Source: Phymorhynchus buccinoides (Eukaryota > Mollusca > Gastropoda > Neogastropoda > Raphitomidae). From it: DNA of 64,000 nucleotides. Location: NCBI GenBank assembly GCA_017654935.2, contig CM065684.1, positions 60,172,786 through 60,236,785 on the forward strand, read 5' to 3'. The position numbers and the translations under genes are program-made. This document shows positions 1-11,137 of this stretch, piece after piece. The notes under the pieces are model-generated. The model made no database searches. It worked only from the letters and a program-made list of their open reading frames with translations, and was not told the origin of the DNA. Positions within the stretch are counted from its first letter, which is position 1. Every line of letters begins with the position of its first letter.

Positions 1-94
1 CATTTTCTCAGATTGAGTTTAACAGATCTCTTTTAAATTATATAAGAAGAAAATTGATAATTTCTCAGTTTTCCTCTGGCAGTGAAGGGGTTAA
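1..94 (-). mobile_element. end of a TTAA-type element (cut by window edge)
   Basis: The last bases (CTCTGGCAGTGAAGGGGTTAA) are the reverse complement of the element starting at 39372, and the match extends inward about 90 bases. TTAA termini suggest a piggyBac-like nonautonomous family. Confidence 0.6.
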
Positions 95-385
95 TGCCTT
101 TAGCAGTGCTTTGTGTTTCATTGCGTCGTTCCTTACTGATCGACAACAGCTAGTTGAAATCAATTCTGTAAGGTCAAAGTTACTCCCGATAAAGTTTGGT
201 GTTCCCCAGGGATCAGTCTTGGGGCCACTTCTATTTTCAATCTACATTAACGACTTGCCTTTGTACATTAAATGCTGTTGTGAAATGTTTGCTGATGACA
301 CTTCATTGCAATCTAACAGTACCAGTCCTTTTGAATTAGCAGACAATCTGCAGACCAATGTTAACTGCATAAGGAACTTGTGCGT
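95..385 (+). pseudogene. non-LTR retrotransposon reverse-transcriptase fragment
   Basis: Reads ...FLTDRQQLVEI...GVPQGSVLGPLLFSIYINDLPLYI...EMFADDTSL, covering the family's PQGSVLGP motif and the catalytic FADD box. No start, and no continuation after about 385, where TG-rich sequence begins. It starts directly after the TTAA element. Confidence 0.85.
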
Positions 386-671
386 CTCTGCACGTGCTTA
401 CAGGTACGCAAGCATGCGTGTACGAGTGCATGTGTGCACATGTACGTGTGTACAAGTGTCTAAGTACACACACTTACTTCAGCTCTGGGTAGACAGTGTT
501 CATGTACCAGCGGAAAGTTTTGCACTTTAGACGTTCGCGCAATCTTCTTCTGTCTGAAACACTGGAGAGAGAAAAAAAAGAGAAACAAAAATACATTATT
601 TTGTGACAGAAAATAAGAGAAAGAGAGAGAGAGAGGTGGGGGGGGGGGGGGACATTACATCTAAACTGGAA

Positions 672-918
672 TTAACCCTTTCACCACCAACGTCGCATTT
701 ATGCACCACAATGGTTTAACACCCACGTCACTAAAAAGGCATCAAATCAGGGCCTGTTATCCGAGAACCCTATTTTCTTAATTTTGGGTGGTAAGGATAG
801 GCCTAATGTTAAGCATGTCACACAGGAATTCCCAGTATTTCAGATCATTATTTTCCTCTTCCCGCTTAAGTTTAATGGTATGGGGGGGCTAAACCATGGC
901 TGGCGGCGAAAGGGTTAA
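672..918. mobile_element. TTAACCCTTTC MITE, copy 1 (TTAA-type)
   Basis: Begins TTAACCCTTTCACCACCA and ends GGCGGCGAAAGGGTTAA, 247 bases, with no coding capacity. Further copies: 15558-15795, 19326-19570, and a nested pair at 37092-37577. TTAA target and CCCTTT-type ends fit piggyBac-like MITEs. Confidence 0.8.
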
Positions 919-1570
919 TGAAGTGGGAAGGTAGGTATGGTCACTGTCCAATCATCGGTGCTCCTTTATTCAACCTTTCTTCTAATGTCTCCCAACAGCT
1001 TAAAATCCATTGTTAAACTACAGCGTGAAAACGCCAGATCAAGCAGCTACGTGGCAGCATTTTCAGCTCCAGCGACCTTGACCTTTGACCAATGACCATC
1101 TTAGAACTTGGCCTAGATATCCTAATTATCTATTCTCACTTGAAAGTTAACTTTGCATTTTCGCTTGCACAGAGTTCGTTAAGATCGACACGATCGTGAC
1201 TGTTTCAGTTCAAACTCTGATCATAAACTGCTCAGCTAAGAAAAATGTGCTTAAAAGGTGGTGAAATTTAGTGGTCAGATCGTGTCATCGCTGATTAAAT
1301 TCCTCAGTATTAGCCTGAAAACGGTTCATTTTGACCGAGATTGGCGATGTCAACACGCACAGGCTGGAGTTAACGACCAGCCTAACATACGGAAGGGGAA
1401 ACATTCACAAATTAGCCGCAATCGTTGTTTCAGCCGAAGGGGCCAAAGTTGAAGAAAAAAGTAACGGCTTATAACCTGGAAAATACAGCACATGTTGCAG
1501 GTTAAATCATAAGAATGCAATGGATTCCACTGCGTTACAAAATATTAAAAAAAAGCATGCTAGCCTTTAT

Positions 1571-1796
1571 GGTGTGTGTGTGTGTGTGTGTGCGCACGTG
1601 CGTGTGTGTGTATGTGTGCGTACGTGCATGCCTGCGTGTATGTGTGGGTGGTGTGTGTGTGTGTATGTGTATGCCTATTTGCATGTGTGTGAGCGATTAT
1701 TTGTTTTTGTTGTTGAATTCCTTGCTTTTTTATTTTTGTTGTTAAGCGCATAGAGCTCCACATTTGGTGGAGGAGTGCGCTATATAAATGATTCAC

Positions 1797-1829
<33 letters not shown>

Positions 1830-1830
1830 T
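1571..1830 (+). repeat. TG microsatellite and LINE/SINE-type 3' tail
   Basis: TG-rich tract to about 1690, then taagcgcatagagctcc ... gcgctatataaatg followed by ATT repeats. The paired GCGC...GCGCTATATAA motif plus ATT tail recurs at 17114-17180, 25263-25320, 27105-27165 and 49636-49712. Confidence 0.7.
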
Positions 1831-1839
1831 AAAACTTAC

Positions 1840-1932
1840 TCCCCAAAGTTTTGCATTCTGGCTGTGGGGCGGGCGGCATAGAAGAACCGTTTGTACTCAT
1901 CCATCCACACCTCAGCCACCCTCCTTGTGTTC
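1840..1932 (-). CDS. GALNT: GALNT exon 11: [10 protein letters not shown] segment
   Basis: Encodes [20 protein letters not shown] then [10 protein letters not shown]. The family signature is N(T) xR xAEVWMDE(Y)K. Acceptor GTTTCAG, donor GTAAGT after TTT GGG GA, phase 2 in and 2 out; Asp or Glu is expected to be completed by the next exon. No further GALNT exon was recognised between 1 and 1839. Confidence 0.93.
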
Positions 1933-4900
1933 CTGAAACATGTCGCTCCAATCATCATCACAGTCACAGTTCAACTCCCCCTCAGCCACCCTCCTTGTGT
2001 TCCTGAAACATGTCGCTCCAATCATCATCACAGTCACAGTTCAACTCCCCCTCAGCCACCCTCCTTGTGTTCCTGAAACATGTCGCTCCAATCATCATCA
2101 CAGTCACAGTTCAACTCCCCCTCAGCCACCCTCCTTGTGTTCCTGAAACATGTCGCTCCAATCATCATCACAGTCACAGTTCAACTCCCCCTCAGCCACC
2201 CTCCTTGTGTTCCTGAAACATGTCGCTCCAATCATCATCACAGTCACAGTTCAACTCCCCCTCAGCCACCCTCCTTGTGTTCCTGAAACATGTCGCTCCA
2301 ATCATCATCACAGTCACAGTTCAACTCCCCCTCAGCCACCCTCCTTGTGTTCCTGAAACATGTCGCTCCAATCATCATCACAGTCACAGTTCAACTCCCC
2401 CTCAGCCACCCTCCTTGTGTTCCTGAAACATGTCGCTCCAATCATCATCACAGTCACAGTTCAACTCCCCCTCAGCCACCCTCCTTGTGTTCCTGAAACA
2501 TGTCGCTCCAATCATCATCACAGTCACAGTTCAACTCCCCCTCAGCCACCCTCCTTGTGTTCCTGAAACATGTCGCTCCAATCATCATCACAGTCACAGT
2601 TCAACTCCCCCTCAGCCACCCTCCTTGTGTTCCTGAAACATGTCGCTCCAATCATCATCACAGTCACAGTTCAACTCCCCCTCAGCCACCCTCCTTGTGT
2701 TCCTGAAACATGTCGCTCCAATCATCATCACAGTCACAGTTCAACTCCCCCTCAGCCACCCTCCTTGTGTTCCTGAAACATGTCGCTCCAATCATCATCA
2801 CAGTCACAGTTCAACTCCCCCTCAGCCACCCTCCTTGTGTTCCTGAAACATGTCGCTCCAATCATCATCACAGTCACAGTTCAACTCCCCCTCAGCCACC
2901 CTCCTTGTGTTCCTGAAACATGTCGCTCCAATCATCATCACAGTCACAGTTCAACTCCCCCTCAGCCACCCTCCTTGTGTTCCTGAAACATGTCGCTCCA
3001 ATCATCATCACAGTCACCGTTCCTTGCTGGAAGGTCCCGAGTTCAACTCCCCCTCAGCCACCCTCCTTGTGTTCCTGAAACATGTCGCTCCAACCATCAT
3101 CACAGTCACAATTCCTTGCTGGAAGGTCCCGAGTTCAACTCCCCCTCAGCCACCCTCCTTGTGTTCCTGAAACATGTCGCTCCAATCATCATCATAGTCA
3201 CCGTTCCTTGCTGGAAGGTCCCGAGTTCAACTCCCCCTCGCGGTCTTGTGTGTGAGTGTGTGCATGTGTGAGGAGGTGGGACATGTGTTGGTATAAATGT
3301 GTATGCACACGTGTATGTGTGTGTGTGTGTTGGTGTATGTGTAGGTGTGCGTCTGAGAGAAAGAGAGAATCTGAGGGAGAGACTGATACATGATGATGTA
3401 ATCCGATTTTGTTACCTTTTTTTTTCTCTCATATATTGGTTGTCCATTGCATTGTGTCTCGTGCAAAACCGAAACAATTTCCTTTGTATTATGATGCATT
3501 GGCTAATTAAAGAATCTTGATCTCTTGAATCTTCTTTTGAAGAATACAAAAATAATCCTCTGAAGATTTTTTTCTTTTTTTTTTTTGCTTTGTAAAAGGT
3601 GTTAACTATGTTCACTGTTGTTAAACAAAATAAATTAAACGAAAGGGGTGAAAAAAATGCGAGTAGAAAATGGATTATATTAGAGAACGAAATACAACAT
3701 TTTAAAATTTAACTATACTACTTACACAGCCCCCATCTCAGGAGAGCAACCACATACAATACTAAAACTATTCAAAAAAAGAAAAAAGAATGACCAATTA
3801 TGCAATGAAACCTAGAATTAAACACTTTTAAAATGCAAACCTCTGCTAGGGAGGCAACTGGTTTTTGTTAGGCTTCTATAAAAGGATTTTGTCCTTTGCC
3901 GATCTATGATCGCAAAGGAGTATGTTTTCGTTCATGTATGTTTTTCTTTTTTGTTTGTTTTGTAGTTGTTTTTGTTTGTTTGTTTTTCTGTCTGTCCCAA
4001 GGATATCTCCCGAACCGCAGGACTGAATCGCTTCAAATTTTGTGTGGTGGTGTGTCACCATGAGAGGAAGGCAAAACTTTTGCCATCCTGACCTTGACCT
4101 TGGCGTATGACCTTGAAAACTGAAACTCTTTAAGGGGCCATAACTTCCACACCATTGGACTTAGAGTCTTCAAATTTGGCATGTAGGTACTTTGGCTTAT
4201 GGCCGTTCTGATGATGGCATACCGATCAAGGTCAAGGTCAAGGTCCGGGAGATCAGTAGGCCTTGAAAGTGGTAGGGGTCTACAAATTGGGTTTTAAGCC
4301 ATATTTTCCACATTTGTACTTGACAGAAGCGCTTCAGATTGTGTGTGGTACTGTATAACCTAGAGTAGAAAACATCCGAGCATAAATTATCGCCATGCTG
4401 ACCTTGACCTTGAAAAACGAAATTTCCTTCTTTGCGCTATATATTTCTTGTCCAAGCTGTATCTCGTGAACTAGAAGACATAATCCCTTTAAATTTTGCG
4501 TCAGGATGTGACACTAAGAGTATAACACATTCGTACATAAATTATCCATCGGAAATACAATGTCACCGAGCGGCAGACATGTTTCCGTTTTTCTCCACTC
4601 TCCTATGCCTAAGATGTGAGAGGGAAGGGAGGTACAGGGCGGGGCATGTACAGGGCGTAACCGGCAAAGAACATATCTGCCGCTCGGCGATGCCCTTGTA
4701 AGTCATGTAACAGTTATTCTTTCTTTTTTTTGGTGATACTTTTGCATGTGTAAAGTGGTGGGGCTAAAAGAAAAAGACTAAAACCTCACATTCCTACTAG
4801 ATTTCATAGGAATTTGTACATAACGCTTTCAACAACCCTGCCAACTTATAGAAAGTAAATTGTAAATGAAAATGAATATAAAAAAAAAATTATGTATCAC

Positions 4901-7900
4901 AGATGTCCTTGAACTATTAAACGTAATATTCCTGGGGATATAATTCTACTGTCAAAAAGATTGTATCAAGATCTGTTTGTAACTTTGAGAATAAGACTGT
5001 CAACAGACAAATTAACCCCCCAAAAAATAACATTTAGAAAAGAAAACAAAATAATAATAAAAATATAGAAAATCCCAACAAATTAGCAAAAATAGATAAC
5101 ATAACCATCTTGGCGGATTTTAATATCAATGAAATTGAACTATCATGAGAGATGAAGACAGGCGCCATGTCGAGTCTACCTGATGTAAGTGTTGCTGATC
5201 CCCCCTTGGGGAAAGGTGAAAGGTTCGCGGGACAAGGTCACATGACCCACTCGGCTACACGGCACGATTTTTGCCTCTCCCCCGCACATCCATAGACGGA
5301 ACGACAAATCTAAGCAGAAAGGAAAAGGTTTTGTTGAAATGACAGGCTGTTCATGCACATATGCATATACCGAATATGCCAACACACACAGACACATATA
5401 ACATACATTTTTTTTTGGTTAGCTTAGAACACATTCCATACGAAATTACCTGTAAATGTATTTGTGGGGTGGGGATGGGTCTGTTTATAATCTCTTTGTT
5501 GTTGTTGTGGGTGGGTTTTTTCCTCTTTGTTTAGGCTCATTTGCTGAACTTTCTCCATTTCTAATGCATGCACACGCACATACACATAGGCCTACATACA
5601 CACACTCATACAGACACATAAACGCATACACGCACAGACACATGTAAGTATGCGCACTCATGTACACACAAACACACATACACGCGCAGAGACATACATA
5701 CGCACACACACACACACAGACAAGCACACACACATCGACACATTGTTTGGTCTAGAAGCATGTGTAGTGGATAAATGTTAAATGAAAGACACAAACATAC
5801 ATACACACACTCTTAACCCTTTGACTGCCATATAAGGTATCACGTACTGACTTGATGACATCACTGATGACGTCATCAGATGAAGAGCAATAACTCTGAT
5901 ATTCTGGTTTTTGCTCTAACAGTCAAGAGAGTTATATCCCCAGACCACTTTACCAGATTGGCTCTGTCAGTTGCCTTTTTTATGTCATGATTTGTACAAT
6001 GAATATTTCTTTAATTTTCTCTGGCAGTCAAGGGGTTAACACACTCTCTCTCTCTCTCTCTCTTGCTCACTCTCTCACCAAAATTGTCACCTCCCCACAG
6101 TATCATCTGGGTGTCGTACGTTCCCAGCGTGTTGAACCAGTCTTTACATATCACCACGACGCTGCCCCCTAAAACTGGACTTCTGTAGAAATAAACATAA
6201 AAATGTGAGAAAGGAAAAGAGAAAAATTAAACTTTTATTTAATGAATAGAATAAAGGCAGAGCAGGCATGTCTGAATACTTCCTTTAAGCATGGCAAGAA
6301 AAATAGAAAGGGGGAAAAAACACAATAAGGTAAAGGATAGCACTTCATCAGCCCACAAAAAGAAAACGAGCAAGCAGTAATTGCTGCTGGAATATAACTG
6401 CAAACCAGGGCCAGTATTCACATTGAGATAGTATGAGACTTATCATCATGATATCTTAGAGGTCCTTCTAAAGTAGTAGGATTTAATATGACTTTAGAAG
6501 GACTTCTAAGATATTATGATGATAGTCTCATACTATCTCAATGTGAATACAGGCCCTGGACAAGTTTGAAAACTAGTGATATTGCTATGTCAATGAACAA
6601 AGATTCCGGTTGTTTAGGCCAGTTCTTTTCCTTGCAGGACTGATCGCCAACTAGTAATTCACTTAGAATTATGATCAAACAGAAAATGCTTCGGATCACT
6701 TTGAAAATTTCTTGACTGCCAGAGAAACCATTTTCTGTAAAACACACACACACATGACCACACACACACACACATTACAGCTCAATACTTAGAAGGGAAA
6801 AAAAGGTCTAAAATCAAACGTATCTCTAGCATGTTTCAATGTAAGAGCAGCTTCATAGTACTACTCCAGATTTCAAATAAAGTCAGGCAGTCAGGGGGAT
6901 GGGGTCATAATACCTGAACACTTCTGCGGGGTCTCTTCTGGATAAGCTCAGGGGCAGACTTTCCCAGCGGAAATGTAAACTCCAATCAAAACCTGCAACC
7001 CAAGTCAAGGATGGAGTGACACATCCAACCAGCAGCCATTGCATAAAAATAAAAGGGCTGTGATGCAATAGTGGCGATGCAGTTTCCATGGTAGGGCAGT
7101 CTACATTTAAATGGAGAGCGATAAACTAAAAGAAAAAAAAGAGTGTGTGTGTGCATGCATGTGTGCATGTGCGTCACTAAGTACATGTATTTGTGCTTGC
7201 GTGTGTGTGTGCCTGTGTCTGTGTGTGTCTGTTGTTCTTCAGTTTAACATCCTTCCACTAAAAGTGATTCAGACAATATTATATTGTAGTGTGATGTTGG
7301 TGTGGTGAGTGTGAGTGGGTGTGCCTGTAAATGTGTGCAAGCATTAAAGAAAGTGATAGGATAGTGATGCAGACCTAATCATAACCCCACCCCCCACCCC
7401 CATTCAAAAAGTTAAATTTACATTTAAAGAATATAACCGAACAATGAACAATGTTAAAGATAAATACTAAGTGAACTACTTAATAAACATTTACAAACTG
7501 ATTCAAGAGCAGAATAATTGTTTAGAATACTGGGTAGAGACAATGGTGTCGATCCATCAGTAAAACCATCAATGCCCGAATTATTGAAAAGTTATCTTGC
7601 TTTGTGTGTGTATGCATGCATGTGTACAATACTACACAATCATTTAGGCAATAATCTACATTATTTCTTTTTCTTCTTACATAAATATTGAGATCTATAA
7701 TTTTTCATCAACCACACAAATATATATATATTAACACTGACCTTGATAGGGGGACGAGTTGATCCTTAATAAAGAGAAGCCAGGCTTACGAGCTTAGCTC
7801 TTTCTCAAAACTGAGTAAGGGCTTTACTACAGTAGAAGTGTGATTCATTTGTGTTGTACAGACAAACCCCTATTTTACCACCCTCTGTTAAGCGACCACC

Positions 7901-8982
7901 TCTCATTTGAGACCGGATTTGTTGGCACAGATGCATTTTACTATGTAAACGACCTCTCTTAAACGACTTCCTCTAAAACGCGACACGACCGCCATTTTGT
8001 TGGTTTTTACGACCGTTGCTGTCGTCTGCATAGACTTCGAGCAAAGGGAAACAACCACGGTCAAGGGCCTGAAAGCGGAGTCGCTTCCCTTGTTGTAGAA
8101 AAGATGTCGGAAAGCGTAGGAAAAGCATGAAAACCACTGACTTTGAAAAAGAAAACCACTGACTTTGGACGAGAGTGGAGTTGATTAAAAAGAAATCGGC
8201 AAAGTGAAACTGTAATATCGATTGCACAATCCTATGGAGTTGGAAAGACCCAAATCCAGTTTTAATATGTCTTTGTATGTGTGCATGAAGAAGAGAGTAT
8301 GAACTGTGCTGAACTTTTTCTTTCTACGGCTGCCAGTGAAAACCTCCGTCATACAACCCCTCGAATTTACGACCGATTTTTCCGGACATTTTGGAAGTCT
8401 TAAAATAGAGGTTTGTCTGTATATGATTTCCTTCAAACATGTTTTCCTTTGAGGAAAAACCAAAGGACTAACCTCCCCTGGCCAGGTCTGTGGAAGGTCT
8501 GTACTCCATGGTCAGGGCGTCGATGGTGTCGATCACTGGACTGACGGCACTGTGACACAAAGCACTAACCTCCCCTGGCCAGGTCTGCCGATGGTCTGTA
8601 CTCCATGGTCAGGGCGTCGATGGTGTCGATCACTGGACTGACGGCACTGTGACACAAAGCACTAACCTCCCCTGGCCAGGTCTGCGGAAGGTCTGTACTC
8701 CATGGTCTGGGCTTCGATGGTGTCGACGACCAGACTGACGGCACTGTGACACAAAGCACTAACCTCCCCTGGCCAGGTCTGCCGATGGCCTGTACTCCAT
8801 GGTCTGGGCGTCGATGGTGTCGATCACTGGACTGACGGCACTGCGTGGCTCCTGCGTCACAGACAAGACAATATGGCTAGACAAATAATTGAGCACCAAA
8901 TTCTTAAATGAGAGACAGAGAGAGAGGCAGAAAGAAGGAGAGACACACAGACAAGAGCACAGAGAGAGAGAGAGAAGGAGAG

Positions 8983-9028
<46 letters not shown>

Positions 9029-10089
9029 CATGGGTGAAAAGCAACACATTCTCTCAATCCTGAAATGACACGTTTCAATGTTCTCTGAACCTTCCAATTC
9101 TGAAGTGGTGACCGCATTAAAAATAATTTCCAATGTGTGTTGAGTCTGTGTATACAGGATGGGTGGGGGTGGTGCTAGAATTGCATACATGTCTATCATC
9201 TTGCTTTAATCTGCCATCTACAGACCTGCCAGATTTTGAGATTGAAAAAGAGGAGCGGGGGTCGTGGGGCGAGCATAGGCTCCCAGTGGGGTCCAGGGGC
9301 AACGGCCCGGTGGGGGTCAAGGGGCAAAGCCCCCTGAAGCTGAAGCATTTCATACATTTACTTTGCTAAGATTCACTTTCAGTCATATGAAAATGCACTC
9401 AGTGGATGACCTCAGGTGTGGAACAGTGGAAGTCACCATGGTGGGACAATGAACGATGACGATTCAAGACGCCATTTTGAAGGAAGAAATATTGACAATC
9501 AAAATTTAGCAACGGTTTTTGGTCATTCAGCTCACGATAGGCCTAGCATATAGCTCCACACCACACTGTGGACAGCCGTCTGCCTAGGCCTAACTGTGAA
9601 TGTGCGAAGTATTTTCATCGTAAAACGGGGATCCGAACCGGATACAAAATGTTTGCTAAACGGCTTTCAACATATCAGAGCTGGGGAGGTCGCAATCGGA
9701 GCTCAGAGCATAGCTCAAAATAGCGGAGCTGCTCCAGCGAATCAGGGCAAGTGGCAGGTCTGCATCTATGTTGGCAGAAAAGTTTTTGCGTTTAGAAGAC
9801 CGTGGATTTGAATGACAAGATGGCCGATCCTGAAGACCCTTTCTATCAGCTTTTCCAATCCTGATTTTAGGAGCATGCCTGAACTACTTTCACCCATGGT
9901 TATGCAATACAATACACAGAATAACATAAAACAGAACAAAAAAAGAACAATTCAATACAGCACAATGCAATACAGCAGATTCATGTGGTGTGGTATGATG
10001 GGGTGTGTATGTATGTATATGAATCTCTCTCTCTCTCTCCCCGTCTCTCCCTGTCTCTCTTTCTCTCTCTCCGTGACCGTCTCTCTCTC

Positions 10090-10122
<33 letters not shown>

Positions 10123-11056
10123 GTGTCTTTTCCCCTCTCTCTTTCTCTCTCTCTCTCTTCCCCCCTCTCCCTTTCTCTCTCTCTCTCTGTCTCTCTCTCT
10201 CTCCCCCTCTCTCTCTGTCCCTCTCTCTCTTCCCCCCTCTCTCTCTCTTCCCCCCCCTCTCTCTTCCCCTCTCTCTCTCTCTCCCTCCCTCCCTCTCTCT
10301 TGCTGTAACTTTTTCCACAGTGGTCAACAGAGGGGTCAGCCATCCATCGCTGACCTCACAGTGGCTGTCCACAAACACCAACACCTCTCCCTCTCTCTGT
10401 GTGTACCTTTTTCACAGTGGTCAGCAGAGAGGTCAGCCATCCCTTGCTGACCTCACAGTGGCTGTCCACAAACACCAACACCTCTCTCTCGCTCTCTCTC
10501 CCTCTCTCTCTGTGTACCTTTTTCACAGTGGTCAGCAACGGGGTCAGCCATCCCTTGCTGACCTCACAGTGGCTGTCCACAAACACCAACACCTCTCTCT
10601 CGCTCTCTCTCCCTCTCTCTGTGTGTACCTTTTTCACAGCGGTCAGCAACGGGGTCAGCCATCCCTTGCTGACCTCACAGTGGCTGTCCACAAACACCAA
10701 CACCTCTCCCCGCGCAGCCTTTGATCCCTTCACCCGGGACATCGCCACGCCTGCACAGCAGGACAACCACAAGCGACAACGCATGTACAAACTGCAAGGA
10801 CGTCCCACAACCTTAAAGTGAAACTCCTAATATTCCTGAAAAAAACCAAACCTGACATGAAGAATAGTGAAAACCCAAAACGAAAAATAGTGAAAACCCA
10901 AAACCTGAAATGAAAAATAGTGAAAACCCAAAACCTGAAATGAAAAATAGTGAAAATGCAATACTTGAAAAGGAACTTCATGAAATTTCTGAAACCCTCC
11001 AAACCATAGAAGTCCTCAAACCGCAAAACTTTTTTTGAGTGGAAGAAAAGAGAGAG

Positions 11057-11137
<81 letters not shown>

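Noticed and set aside
1891..3170. Repeated 68-residue plus-strand frames ([14 protein letters not shown]...)
   Set aside because: They are shadows of the 70-bp acceptor array; the coding sense is the minus strand and only exon 11 is real.
1911..3237. CRISPR-like repeat array
   Set aside because: No unique spacers; the units are head-to-tail copies of a splice junction in a eukaryotic genome.
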